From the NCBI RefSeq assembly GCF_016921115.1, contig NZ_JAFFZS010000002.1:124001-188000 (forward strand): a DNA stretch of 64,000 bases, read 5' to 3'. A program made the translations under genes and the position numbers. The notes below the pieces were generated by a model that made no database searches, was not told where the DNA came from, and saw nothing but the letters and a program-made list of their open reading frames with translations. Shown here piece after piece: positions 1-8,632 of this stretch; positions within the stretch are counted from its first letter, which is position 1; each line of letters starts with the position of its first letter. The stretch comes from Streptomyces actuosus. Its GTDB lineage: Bacteria; Actinomycetota; Actinomycetes; Streptomycetales; Streptomycetaceae.

Positions 1-449
1 GCGCGCGGCGATCGAGAGGCCGCAAGCGGCGGTGAGCGGCGGCCGTCCAGTGGTCGCCGTCGGACGGCGACGCGGCCGAGCGGTGGGCGAGGGTGTGGGC
101 AACGACGGTGCGCCTAAGAGGTGCACGGCGCCAGGGCCGGGGCGGGCGAGGTGCCGCAGCAGAGCAACGGATGCCGACACGGACGAGAACCACCGACGAC
201 GCGCCTCAGCCCAGGGGGTACCCGACGACGCGGCCGAGCTGAAGGGGGTGCCCGGCGGCACGGCGAAGGGCGCGGCGTACGCATGCCGGTCGGCGCCCCG
301 CCGCGGAGCGTGTCACCGGCGCGGGACTCCGCGGGGCGACACGGGTTTCGGGCTCATGGAGGTCCGGCGGTCGGGTTCGGGAGCACCCGTGTTCCCGGCG
401 TCCGCCGGTACCCGTGCGTCGCGGACCGGAGTCGGTCCGGCCCGCGGGC
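1..449. other. no supported gene
   Basis: High-GC stretch with overlapping open frames in several phases but no convincing start, ribosome site or recognisable protein. It may hold the far end of a gene outside the window. I see nothing I can name. Confidence 0.4.
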
Positions 450-641
450 CTACATCAGCGCCAGCCAGGCCACCGCCGCCACGATCACCACCGCGGCGAC
501 CGCACCGGCGATCAGGCCGACGCGGGGGCCGGAGGAGGCCTGCTGCCGCTCGCCCTGAGGGGACTCGTCGACGAAGGCACGGAACATCTGGGTGCTGCCG
601 GCGGGGTCGTGGTTGCCCTGCGGGCCCTGGGTGTTAGCCAT
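450..641 (-). CDS. small single-pass membrane protein
   Basis: The product is 63 residues. The first 38 are hydrophilic and Gln/Pro/Ser-rich. The rest is one hydrophobic segment of about 22 residues (from GLIAGAVAAV to the C-terminal LM), so this is a tail-anchored or single-pass membrane peptide. The ATG at 641 is the only start that leaves the whole hydrophilic head. It is divergent from the MarR regulator that begins at 836. I do not recognise a family; short proteins of this layout are common and uncharacterised in Streptomyces. Function unknown. Confidence 0.6.
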   Translation of the reverse strand: MANTQGPQGNHDPAGSTQMFRAFVDESPQGERQQASSGPRVGLIAGAVAAVVIVAAVAWLALM

Positions 642-734
642 GGCCCGAGACCCTAGCGAATCCGACGGTGCGGCCCAAGTGCGGGTCCGGCCGTCGCCGT
701 ACCCGCCGCCACCTGGCTGTTCACGCTCGCAATA

Positions 735-818
735 GTTGCCTTTGCCAAGTTTTTAGCTCCCACCTCCCTCGTTTGCTTGCCTGTGGCAACCAAACATCTT
801 ATGGTTGCCTCAAGCAAC
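735..818. promoter_or_regulatory. MarR-type operator region
   Basis: The leader of the MarR gene carries repeated TTGCC/GGCAA half sites. GGCAACC (785-791) and GGTTGCC (803-809) form a perfect 7-bp inverted repeat with an 11-bp gap. TTGCC (777-781) and GGCAA (785-789) form a second, overlapping one with a 3-bp gap. Further TTGCC copies lie at 736-740 and 742-746. MarR proteins usually bind such palindromes to repress themselves and a linked pump, so autoregulation of the downstream pair is inferred. Confidence 0.55.
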
Positions 819-835
819 GAATCGGGAGGCGTGTG

Positions 836-1336
836 ATGGCCGCACAGGCGCAGTACGAAGAGCTGATCCGTCAGTTCAGCGCCTTCGGTGCCGTGAAACG
901 GGAGATGGGACGGATCCTGCCGTCCGACTGCCCGAGCGGCTCGGCGGCCGTGCTGACGCTGCTCGGCCGACACGGCGACATGCGGGTGAGCAGGCTCGCC
1001 GAACTGCTGGCCGTGGACCTGTCGGTCACCAGCCGGCACGTCGCCCACGTCGCCGATCGGGGCTGGATCGAGCGGTCGCCCGATCCGGCGGACAAGCGCT
1101 CGCGGATCGTGGGCCTCACCCCCGAGGGCCGGCACAAGCTCGACGAGATGTCCCTGGCGACGTCCCGGATGCTCGCCGACCGGCTCGACGACTGGAGCGA
1201 CGAGGAGGTCGCCCAGCTCACCCGGCTCATGACCCGGCTGCGCGCCAGCTTCGACGACTGCCGCGCGGCACCCCCGCGGCCGGCGCCGCCGCCCGACGGG
1301 CTCGACGCGACCACCCGTACACCCGCAAGCACCTAA
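836..1336 (+). CDS. MarR-family transcriptional regulator
   Basis: The protein has 166 residues and the MarR winged-helix layout. An N-terminal dimerisation helix is followed by the HTH (MRVSRLAELLAVDLSVTSRHVAHVADRG, residues about 48-75) and a wing containing the hallmark D-x-R pattern (DPADKRSRIVGLTPEG). The ATG at 836 is chosen because GGGAGG (824-829) sits six bases upstream; an in-frame GTG at 833 is too close. The C-terminus is a Pro/Ala-rich tail. The gene ends 13 bp before an MFS exporter start, so the two are probably co-transcribed. The regulator probably represses the pump until a toxic ligand binds. The ligand is unknown. Confidence 0.9.
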   Translation: MAAQAQYEELIRQFSAFGAVKREMGRILPSDCPSGSAAVLTLLGRHGDMRVSRLAELLAVDLSVTSRHVAHVADRGWIERSPDPADKRSRIVGLTPEGRHKLDEMSLATSRMLADRLDDWSDEEVAQLTRLMTRLRASFDDCRAAPPRPAPPPDGLDATTRTPAST

Positions 1337-1349
1337 GAGAAGGAAGCCC

Positions 1350-3089
1350 ATGGCAACGACCACACCAGCCGGTGTGCGGGCTCATGCCAAGCACGGGGGA
1401 GGCTCCTCCGGCGGCCACGCTCCGATGACGCACCGGCAGATCATGGAGGCGCTCTCCGGGCTGCTGCTCGGCATGTTCGCCGCCATCCTGTCCTCCACCA
1501 TCGTCTCCAACGCCCTGCCCGAGATCATCAAGGACCTCGGTGGCGGCCAGAGCGCGTACACCTGGGTCGTGACCGCCGCCCTGCTGGCGATGACGGCCTC
1601 CACTCCCCTGTGGGGCAAGCTCGCCGACCTGGTCAGCAAGAAGGCGCTGGTCCAGATAGCGCTCGTCGTCTACATCGTGGGCTCGGTCGTCGCGGGTCTG
1701 GCGCAGAACCCCGGCATGCTGATCACCGCCCGTGCGGTGCAGGGCGTCGGTGCGGGCGGTCTGTCCGCCCTGGCGCAGATCGTCATGGCGGCGATGATCT
1801 CCCCGCGTGAGCGCGGCCGCTACTCCGGCTACCTGGGCGCCACCTTCGCCGTCGCCACCGTCGGCGGCCCGCTGGTCGGCGGCGTCATCACGGACACCGA
1901 CTGGCTGGGGTGGCGCTGGTGCCTCTACGTCGGCGTACCGTTCGCGCTGATCGCCCTGGTGGTACTGCAGAAGACGCTGCACCTGCCGGAGACCCGGCGC
2001 AAGGTCAAGGTCGACTGGGCCGGCGCGTTCTTCATCACCGCGGCGGTCTCGCTGCTGCTGATCTGGGTCACCTTCGCCGACGACAAGTACGACTGGCTGT
2101 CGTGGCAGACCGGCGCCATGGTCGGCGGCGCCGTCGCGCTCGCCCTGGTCTTCCTCCTCGTCGAGGCCCGGGCCGACGAACCGATCATCCCCTTGCGGCT
2201 GTTCCGCAACCGCACCATCGCACTGGCCTCGGTCGCCTCGCTGTTCGTCGGCATCGCGATGTTCGCCGGCACCGTCTTCTTCAGCCAGTACTTCCAGCTG
2301 GCGCGAGACAAGTCACCGACCATGTCGGGCGTCATGACCATCCCGATGATCGGCGGCCTGTTCGTGTCGTCCACGGTCTCCGGCCAGGTCATCACCCGCA
2401 CCGGCAGGTGGAAGGCGTGGCTGCTGGCCGGCGGCGTGCTGCTGACGGCGGGCCTGGGCCTGCTGGGCACCATGCGCTACGACACCCCGTACTGGCATCT
2501 CGCGATCTTCATGGCCCTGATGGGTCTCGGCGTCGGCATGATGATGCAGAACCTGGTGCTGTGCACGCAGAACCAGGTCGACCCGACCGACCTCGGCGCC
2601 GCGTCCTCCGTCGTGACCTTCTTCCGCTCGCTCGGCGGCGCGGTGGGCGTGTCGGTGCTGGGCTCGGTGATGTCGACCCGGATCACCCACTACGCCAAGG
2701 ACACCGTCGGCCAGCTCAGCCCGCGGGAGCAGCTGGCCGCGGCGAAGGCGAGCGGCAGCGGCCGGATCCCCGACATGGACGCCCTGCCGACCGGCATCCG
2801 CACCTGGCTGGAGGGCGCCTACGGCCACGGCATCGCCGACATCTTCCTCTACGTCGCCCCGATCGCCCTTCTCGCGTTCTTCGTGACCCTGTTCATCAAG
2901 GAGGTGCCGCTGCGCACCACCGGCGCCCTCGCCCAGGCCGCCGAGGCCGGAGCCGGAGCCGCGGCCCCTGCCACCCCGGCAGCCGCCGCCACGGTCACGG
3001 CCGTGGCCGCCGCCGAGGCCGACGCACTGACCGCCGGCGCCGGCGACGCGGACGGCCGCGACGTCGAACTCGCGCACCCGGGCGAGTAG
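1350..3089 (+). CDS. MFS drug exporter, DHA2 (14-TMS) type
   Basis: A 579-residue major facilitator of the EmrB/QacA (DHA2) group, a proton-driven exporter in the cytoplasmic membrane. About 14 hydrophobic segments are visible. The loop 2-3 motif A appears as GKLADLVSKK, and an antiporter motif C-like segment as GATFAVATVGGPLVGG. The cytosolic tail (from about residue 525) is Ala/Pro-rich low complexity. A ribosome site (AAGGAAG) precedes the ATG at 1350. It lies 13 bp behind the MarR gene, the usual regulator-pump pair. The substrate cannot be read from the sequence; drugs or the strain's own metabolites are possible. Confidence 0.93.
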   Translation: MATTTPAGVRAHAKHGGGSSGGHAPMTHRQIMEALSGLLLGMFAAILSSTIVSNALPEIIKDLGGGQSAYTWVVTAALLAMTASTPLWGKLADLVSKKALVQIALVVYIVGSVVAGLAQNPGMLITARAVQGVGAGGLSALAQIVMAAMISPRERGRYSGYLGATFAVATVGGPLVGGVITDTDWLGWRWCLYVGVPFALIALVVLQKTLHLPETRRKVKVDWAGAFFITAAVSLLLIWVTFADDKYDWLSWQTGAMVGGAVALALVFLLVEARADEPIIPLRLFRNRTIALASVASLFVGIAMFAGTVFFSQYFQLARDKSPTMSGVMTIPMIGGLFVSSTVSGQVITRTGRWKAWLLAGGVLLTAGLGLLGTMRYDTPYWHLAIFMALMGLGVGMMMQNLVLCTQNQVDPTDLGAASSVVTFFRSLGGAVGVSVLGSVMSTRITHYAKDTVGQLSPREQLAAAKASGSGRIPDMDALPTGIRTWLEGAYGHGIADIFLYVAPIALLAFFVTLFIKEVPLRTTGALAQAAEAGAGAAAPATPAAAATVTAVAAAEADALTAGAGDADGRDVELAHPGE

Positions 3090-3139
3090 CCGCCCCCCGG
3101 CTCGTGGCGGGCGTGTGGATCTCCCGCGCGCCCGCCACG

Positions 3140-3183
3140 GGCCGGACTCGTCGGGTCGGCATCCCGGTCCGACGAGTCCGGCC
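3140..3183 (+). terminator. strong hairpin after the MFS gene
   Basis: A perfect 15-bp stem (3140-3154 with 3169-3183) encloses a 14-base loop, 50 bp past the MFS stop. There is no T-run, which is common for terminators in high-GC actinobacteria. A second perfect palindrome of 22 bp lies at 3211-3232 (core CCCCGTACGGGG). The rest of the gap to 3510 shows nothing else. Confidence 0.7.
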
Positions 3184-3510
3184 GCGGATGCGGGCCCGGG
3201 ACGCCGGCCCGACGGCCCCGTACGGGGCCGTCGGAGTGGAAGAACGGAGTGGGGCCGGCCGCAAGGATCCGCCGACAGGACTGACAGGCCCACGACTTCG
3301 CCCTGTGCGACCACCCGGTGGTGCAGGCGGGCATCGCGGCGATCGGTACGGCCGTCGGGGACCGAGGTGGAGATCCGGGTGGTGCGGCGCGCGTCGCCGC
3401 CACAGGCGTGGGCTCGGCAGGACCGGGCCGCCCGCACCGCGTGAGGACCGCGGGCCCGTGCCCCTGCGGTGCTGCGGGCCCACGGTCGCAGCACGCCCTA
3501 CGCTGAGCCC

Positions 3511-3984
3511 ATGGCGCCGAACATCGCGACGAACACGACGGTTTCCCTCGACGAACTGCTGGACTTCGTCCGTCCCCGGCACCGGGCGATCCTGCTGACC
3601 CGGCGGGCCGACGGCAGTCCTCAGGGCTCGCCGCTGACCTGCGGGGTCGACGACTCGGGACGCATCGTCGTCTCCACGTACCCCGAGCGGGCCAAGACAC
3701 GGAACGCCAAGCGGGACGAGCGGGTCAGCCTCGTCGTGCTCAGCGAGGAGTGGAACGGGCCGTGGGTCCAGATCGACGGGACGGCGGAGGTCGTCGACGC
3801 TCCGGACTCCGTCGAGCCGCTCGTCGAGTACTACCGCAACATCGCGGGCGAGCACCCGGACTGGGACGAGTACCGGGCGGCGATGGTGAAGCAGGGCAAG
3901 TCGATCATCCGCGTGACACCGGTGCGGTGGGGTCCGGTGGCGACGGGCGGATTCCCGGCGCGGCTGGCCCAGGACCCGCATTAG
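3511..3984 (+). CDS. PPOX-class F420/FMN-dependent oxidoreductase
   Basis: A 157-residue split-beta-barrel flavoprotein of the pyridoxamine 5'-phosphate oxidase-like superfamily. The typical opening (hydrophobic helix, then RPRHRAILLTRRADGSPQGSP) leads into the cofactor-contacting strand IVVSTYPERAKTRNAKRDERVSL, and the fold closes with VRVTP-like strands. Members of this group bind F420 or FMN and reduce small substrates; the exact substrate is unknown. The ATG at 3511 matches the usual N-terminus of the family. It stands alone between the MFS terminator and a convergent TetR remnant. Family assignment is firm, the choice of cofactor is not. Confidence 0.85.
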   Translation: MAPNIATNTTVSLDELLDFVRPRHRAILLTRRADGSPQGSPLTCGVDDSGRIVVSTYPERAKTRNAKRDERVSLVVLSEEWNGPWVQIDGTAEVVDAPDSVEPLVEYYRNIAGEHPDWDEYRAAMVKQGKSIIRVTPVRWGPVATGGFPARLAQDPH

Positions 3985-3993
3985 CGGAGCCGG

Positions 3994-4304
3994 TCAGCCC
4001 CGTTCGGCCGTCGCCTCGATGCCCGCGATCAGCAGGTCCAGGGCATGGTCGAAGTTCCGTTCCGTCGTCTTTGCGGCCGTGTCGCCGTCGTCCCCCGTGC
4101 CCTTCCCGGACTCCTGGACGATCTCGGCGAGGGTCGGCGCCTCGGCCGCCCCTGCCGCCTCCTCCGTGTGTGCCGGACGTACGCGTCGGAGGTCGTCCCG
4201 AAGGCAGCGCCACGCGTGTGGAAGCAACCCTCCAGGGTTCCGTAGCCGTACACGAACTGGAGGACCGCGGCGACCGCGCTCGTGATGCGGGCCCGGTCCC
4301 GCCT
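3994..4304 (-). pseudogene. TetR-family regulator remnant (C-terminal part, frameshifted)
   Basis: Two frames each hold part of a TetR ligand-binding domain. Residues resembling AVAAVLQFVYGYGTLEG...FGTTSDAYVR are read from about 4301 to 4173. The continuation (APTLAEIVQESGKG... FDHALDLLIAGIEA), ending at the stop at 3994, is read in another frame. The shift falls near 4165-4175. No HTH DNA-binding domain is found upstream in any frame, so the 5' end is lost or unrecognisable. It is convergent with the PPOX gene (10 bp gap). The alternative of a sequencing error would explain the shift but not the missing HTH. Confidence 0.65.
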
Positions 4305-4695
4305 CGACGGCTGCCCGCCGCCGCGTCGACCACGCGCCCCGCCCTCCAGCCGGACACTGCTGCGGGCAGCGCTCCTGGCCTGCCGGCCCGACCTGGTCAT
4401 ATACGGGTAGCCTGCCTCGACCGACTCGGCGGCACCGTCGCACGGGCCACCGGTGGGCACGATGAACGGCGCGCGCCGTGCGGTACCCGCCGCCGCACGC
4501 TACCCAGGCCGACGGGTCCTCGGACCGTTCGTGCGGACGTACGGCGCCTTGGTTCACGGCCCGTGAGCCCGCGGGCCCTACGGACCATGCAGGCCGTGCG
4601 GGACCGCGGATGCGCCGGTGGGTGGAAAGCCCGCGGGCCGTCCGCCCTCGCCGCCCGGACCGTCGGGGTGTCGTCGAGCGCGGGCCGGGACGTGC

Positions 4696-4729
4696 GGACA
4701 CCGCACAGCGAGGGCGCTGTGCGGTGTCC
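4696..4729 (-). terminator. hairpin terminator of the glycosyltransferase operon
   Basis: A perfect 15-bp stem (4696-4710 with 4715-4729) with a four-base loop lies 41 bp beyond the stop of the GT39 gene. It is a likely transcript end for the minus-strand operon. Confidence 0.75.
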
Positions 4730-4770
4730 CGTGGCCTTCCGCCTGCGAACCGGACGGGGCGCCCGTCGGC

Positions 4771-6984
4771 TCAGCCGCTCGCCTTCTGCGTGAGGTCGTA
4801 GAAGGTGGCCGAACCGACCGTGACCTTCTTGAAGTTGGCCTCCACCCAGGAGGTGATCTGCGACGACGTGCCGTCGCTGCCTCCGCGCATGCCACCGGCT
4901 CCGGTGCCGCCGGCGATGAAGTAGTGGATCTTGCCGTCCTCCACGTACTGCTGGAACTGGGCCAGCGTCGGGGACGGGTCGGTACCGTTGAAGCCGCCGA
5001 CCGCCATCACCGGTTCACCGGTGGCCAGCTGGTAACTCGCCGCGTTCTGGGCGCCGATGGCAGCCGCAGCCCAGGTGTAGTCGTCCGCGTCGGTCTTCAG
5101 CAGGCTCTCGGCCTGGGAGTCGACACTGGCGCCGTTGAGCAGACCGCCCATGCCTCCGCCGCCGCCCATGCCGCCGTTCTGCCTGCCCTGGCCCTGCTGA
5201 CCCTGACCCTGCCCCTGACCTTGCTGACCCTGCCCCTGACCTTGCTGACCCGGCGCGCCCCTACCGGGGAAGCCGCCGTTGCCGCCGCCCGGGAAGCCCT
5301 GGCCGCCGGGACCGCCCTGGGCGTTGCCGTTGCCGTTCGGCTGACCCTGCTGACCCTGCTGGCCCGGCATTGCCCCGCCCGGGAATCCGCCCCGGCCGCC
5401 GGGACCGCCGCCGGGGCCACCGCCCCGGCCGCCCATCGTGCTCGCGCCCGCCGGGCCGGCTGTGACGATGGAGCCGGTGTGGCCCTGCTGGAGCGTGCTG
5501 AGGGTGTAGGCGGTCGGGCCGGCGAGGGAGGCGGCCACGCCGACCGCGGCCGCGGCGAGGGCGAGCTGCCGGGTCAGCCTGCCGACGAAGATCAGGCCGA
5601 GGGCGGCGGTCAGGCCGCCGACCAGCACCAGCCACTTCAGCCAGGGCAGATAGTCCGGGGTGCGGTTGAGCAGTGCGTACCCCCAGGCGGCCGCGGCCAC
5701 CACGGCGGCGGCGAGCGCCGGTCCGGCCCAGGTCTCCCGGCGGCGCTCCCACAGCAGCCCGGCTCCCATGCCGACCACGGCTGCCAGGTAGGGCGCGAGG
5801 GCGACGGTGTAGTACTGGTGGAAGATGCCCGCCATGTAGCTGAAGACGACGAGCGTCATCAGCAGCGAACCGCCCCACACCAGGAGAGCCCCGCGTGTGA
5901 CGGAGGTGCGGCGGGCCTTCCGCGTCGCCCACAGGCCCGCGGCCAGCAGGATCAGCGCGGTCGGCAGGAGCCAGGAGATCTGGCCGCCGATCTCGGAGCC
6001 GAACATGCGGTCCCAGCCGGTCTCGCCCCACTTCCCGCCGCCGTTGCCGCCGCCGCCACCGCCGCCGACGCTGCCGGTCTCGTCGCCGTTGAGGCGGCCC
6101 AGACCGTTGTAGCCGAAGGTCAGCTCCAGGAAGGAGTTGTTCTGCGAGCCTCCGACGTACGGGCGCGAGGAGGCCGGCCACAACTCGACGATCGCGACCC
6201 ACCAGCCCCCGGAGACGACCAGCGCACCGGTGGCGAGGGCCAGCTGCCCGAACCGCTTCCGCAGCGACACCGGCGCGCAGAGGGCGTAGACGGCCGCCAG
6301 CGCCGGCAGGATCAGGAACGCCTGCAGCGTCTTGGCGAGGAACGCGAAACCGATCGCGACGCCGGCCCAGAGCAGCCACTTGGTCCGGCCGTCCTCCAGT
6401 GCGCGGACGACGAGGTAGCAGGCGGCCGCCATGAGCAGCGCCAGCATCGCGTCCGGGTTGTTGAACCGGAACATCAGCGCGGCCACGGGCGTGAGAGCCA
6501 GCACCGCTCCGGCGATCAGTCCGGCCGCGGGGCTGAACCGGCGCCGTACGGCCGCGTAGACCACGGCGACCGTGGCGACGCCCATCAGCACCTCGGGGAC
6601 GAGGATCGCCCACGAGTTCAGGCCGAAGATCCGCACCGACAGTTCCATCGGCCACAGGGAGGCCGGGGGCTTGTCGACGGTGATGGCGTTCGAGGCGTCC
6701 AGCGAGCCGAAGAAGAACGCCTTCCAGCTCCTGCTGCCGGCCTGGACGGCCGCGGAGTAGAAGGAGTTGGCGTATCCCGAGGCGCTGAGGTTGTACAGGT
6801 ACAGCAGGCCGGTCGCGAGGAGGAGGCCGAGGAAGGCCGGGCGCGCCCAGCCGGGGTCCTCGGGTCGGCCGTGCCACAGCCGCCGCACGCCGGTCGTGGG
6901 CTGCCGCGGGGCCGCGTCGGCCGGCTCCGGCGGAGCGGTGGGGGGCGGTCCCCAGCTGGTGGCCTGGTCGAAGTGCGTGGTCAT
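4771..6984 (-). CDS. GT39-type (ArnT/YkcB-like) membrane glycosyltransferase
   Basis: A 737-residue polytopic protein of the PMT/ArnT clan, which uses polyprenyl-phosphate sugars as donors on the outer face of the membrane. After a cytosolic Pro-rich head there are about 11 membrane segments. The first outer loop carries the acidic catalytic-type motif (SFFSLDASNAITVDKPP-like), and the second loop has RFNNPDAMLALLM. Two low-complexity inserts stand out: a poly-Gly stretch near residue 310 and a Gly/Gln-rich linker near residues 515-620. A soluble C-terminal domain (YTWAAAAIGAQNAASYQLATG...) typical of YkcB-like proteins follows. The ATG overlaps the stop of the GT2-GtrA gene by 4 bp, so the two are translationally coupled. 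It probably glycosylates a cell-surface polymer or protein. Confidence 0.88.
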   Translation of the reverse strand: MTTHFDQATSWGPPPTAPPEPADAAPRQPTTGVRRLWHGRPEDPGWARPAFLGLLLATGLLYLYNLSASGYANSFYSAAVQAGSRSWKAFFFGSLDASNAITVDKPPASLWPMELSVRIFGLNSWAILVPEVLMGVATVAVVYAAVRRRFSPAAGLIAGAVLALTPVAALMFRFNNPDAMLALLMAAACYLVVRALEDGRTKWLLWAGVAIGFAFLAKTLQAFLILPALAAVYALCAPVSLRKRFGQLALATGALVVSGGWWVAIVELWPASSRPYVGGSQNNSFLELTFGYNGLGRLNGDETGSVGGGGGGGNGGGKWGETGWDRMFGSEIGGQISWLLPTALILLAAGLWATRKARRTSVTRGALLVWGGSLLMTLVVFSYMAGIFHQYYTVALAPYLAAVVGMGAGLLWERRRETWAGPALAAAVVAAAAWGYALLNRTPDYLPWLKWLVLVGGLTAALGLIFVGRLTRQLALAAAAVGVAASLAGPTAYTLSTLQQGHTGSIVTAGPAGASTMGGRGGGPGGGPGGRGGFPGGAMPGQQGQQGQPNGNGNAQGGPGGQGFPGGGNGGFPGRGAPGQQGQGQGQQGQGQGQGQQGQGRQNGGMGGGGGMGGLLNGASVDSQAESLLKTDADDYTWAAAAIGAQNAASYQLATGEPVMAVGGFNGTDPSPTLAQFQQYVEDGKIHYFIAGGTGAGGMRGGSDGTSSQITSWVEANFKKVTVGSATFYDLTQKASG
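5190..5256. repeat. short tandem repeats coding the Gly/Gln linker
   Basis: CCTGACCCTG-like and CTTGCTGACC-like units recur with short periods. They encode the GQGQQGQGQ-rich linker of the GT39 protein. Slippage here would change the linker length in whole repeat units. Confidence 0.6.
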
Positions 6985-8618
6985 CGCGATTCCCTCGGGT
7001 CGGAGTCGTGCGGGTGAACCGGCTGGTGCTGCACGGTGACGTCCCGCCAGGTGCCTTCCGCGGAGTCACCCGCGCGGAATCGGGCGGTGGGGTCGAAGGC
7101 GTCGTGGGCGCCGTGGGCGCCGTGGGGGGCCTGGGGGTCGTAGGAGACGTGGGGGCCGTACGACGGCTCGGGGCCGTACGACGGCTCGGGGCCGTACGAC
7201 GGCTGGGGGGTATGGGGCCGCTGGGCGACGTACGGCGGGTGAGAGGCGTACGACGCGTGGGGGCTGCGGGACGGCGTCAGGTGAAGGCCGTGCGAGCCAC
7301 GTGTGCCGTCGGCGCCCCGCGCGACCGCTCCGGACCGGTGCTCCTGCTGGGGCTGCTGGGGCTTCTGCCAGCCGTCCTCCCGCTGGTCGGGGAAGACCCA
7401 GGCGCGGAAGAGCAGGAAGCGGAGCACGGTGGCCGCGAGGTTGGCGGCGACGAGGACGGCCAGCTCGGTGGAGTGCGCGGGGTCGGAGGTCGCCGCGTCG
7501 AGCGCGGCGAGCGAGCCGCTGGTGAGGGCCAGGCCGATGCCGAAGACGACCAGGCCCTGCGCCTGGTGCCGGACGGCGCCGCCACGACCGCGGACGCCGA
7601 AGGTGAGCCGCCGGTTGGCGGCGGTGTTCGCGACGGCGGAGACGAGCAGGGCGAGCGCGTTGGCGGTCTGTGAGCCGGTGAAGGAGCGGAAGACGCTGTA
7701 GAGCAGCAGGTAGAAGAGGGTGGACAGGGCGCCGACGACGCAGAACCCGACGAGCTGGCGCGCCAGCCCCTTGGGCACGTCCTCGATGTCCCGGTCCCGC
7801 GGGTCGTCCCCGAAGGGCCGGGCCAGCCGGTCCAGCGGCAGCGAGCCGGTGGCCAGCGCCCTGCCGACCCGCCACACGCCCTTGAGGTCGTCGGTGGCCG
7901 TCCTGACGATGTGCACGGTGGAGTCCGGGTCGTCGACCCAGTCGACGGGCACCTCGTGGATCCGCAGGCCGGCACGCTCGGCGAGCACCAGCATCTCGGT
8001 GTCGAAGAACCAGCCGGTGTCCTCGACGAGCGGCAGCAGCGCCTGGGCGACGTCCCTGCGGATCGCCTTGAAGCCGCACTGGGCGTCGGAGAAGCGGGCC
8101 TGGAGGGAGCCGCGCAGGATCAGGTTGTAGGTGCGGGAGATGAACTCGCGCTTCGGGCCGCGCACGACCCGGGCGCTGCGGGCGAGCCGCGAGCCGATCG
8201 CCAGGTCCGAGTGGCCGGAGATCAGCGGCGCCACCAGCGGCAGCAGGGCGTTGAGGTCGGTGGACAGGTCGACGTCCATGTAGGCGAGGATCGGGGCGTC
8301 GGAGGCGGACCACACGGTCCGCAGGGCGCGGCCCCGGCCCTTGAGGTCCAGGCGGAAGTGGGCGACCTCGGGGATCTCCGCCTCCAGCTGCTTCGCCACC
8401 CGTGGCGTGGCGTCCGTCGAGGCGTTGTCCGCGATCGTGATGCGGAACGGGTACGGGAACGTGCGTGCGAGGTGCTCGTGCAGTCTGCGCACGCACGGCG
8501 GGAGGTCCCTCTCCTCGTTGTAGACGGGGATCACTACGTCCAGAACAGGGGCGCCGGCCCCTGCGGCCGGGAGGTGCTCCCGCGCCGGCAGGGTGCCGGG
8601 AGAAGAGTCGGTTCGCAT
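6981..8618 (-). CDS. GT2 polyprenyl-sugar synthase fused to GtrA domain
   Basis: A 545-residue fusion. Residues about 25-250 are a family-2 glycosyltransferase (DVVIPVYNEERDLP, ADNASTDAT, DVDLSTDL as the DxD-type metal site). Residues about 300-415 are a four-helix GtrA-like membrane domain. The C-terminal 130 residues are a disordered His/Pro/Tyr-rich tail with SYGPEP repeats. Such proteins load a sugar onto polyprenyl phosphate and pass it across the membrane, here probably to the partner GT39 enzyme, whose ATG overlaps this stop (ATGA). The ATG at 8618 is used although the ribosome site is weak; it sits in the middle of a perfect palindrome. The histidine kinase gene ends only 14 bp upstream. 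Confidence 0.88.
   Translation of the reverse strand: MRTDSSPGTLPAREHLPAAGAGAPVLDVVIPVYNEERDLPPCVRRLHEHLARTFPYPFRITIADNASTDATPRVAKQLEAEIPEVAHFRLDLKGRGRALRTVWSASDAPILAYMDVDLSTDLNALLPLVAPLISGHSDLAIGSRLARSARVVRGPKREFISRTYNLILRGSLQARFSDAQCGFKAIRRDVAQALLPLVEDTGWFFDTEMLVLAERAGLRIHEVPVDWVDDPDSTVHIVRTATDDLKGVWRVGRALATGSLPLDRLARPFGDDPRDRDIEDVPKGLARQLVGFCVVGALSTLFYLLLYSVFRSFTGSQTANALALLVSAVANTAANRRLTFGVRGRGGAVRHQAQGLVVFGIGLALTSGSLAALDAATSDPAHSTELAVLVAANLAATVLRFLLFRAWVFPDQREDGWQKPQQPQQEHRSGAVARGADGTRGSHGLHLTPSRSPHASYASHPPYVAQRPHTPQPSYGPEPSYGPEPSYGPHVSYDPQAPHGAHGAHDAFDPTARFRAGDSAEGTWRDVTVQHQPVHPHDSDPRESR
7152..7205. repeat. three 18-bp tandem repeats
   Basis: Three head-to-tail copies of an 18-bp unit (7152, 7170, 7188; unit begins GGGGCCGTACGACGG) encode the hexapeptide repeat SYGPEP in the C-terminal tail of the GT2-GtrA protein. 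Confidence 0.8.
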
Positions 8619-8624
8619 GCGAAC
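8611..8624. promoter_or_regulatory. perfect palindrome over the GT2-GtrA start codon
   Basis: GTTCGCATGCGAAC is a perfect 14-bp palindrome centred on the ATG. The symmetry continues to about 26 bp (AGAGTCG...CGACTCT) if one unpaired G is allowed. It could be an operator, or an RNA hairpin hiding the start. Confidence 0.45.
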
Positions 8625-8632
8625 GACTCTCG

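Noticed and set aside
4618..7017. Long plus-strand open frame over the GT39 gene
   Set aside because: Composition is typical of the antisense of a GC-rich gene. The minus strand encodes a coherent membrane glycosyltransferase.
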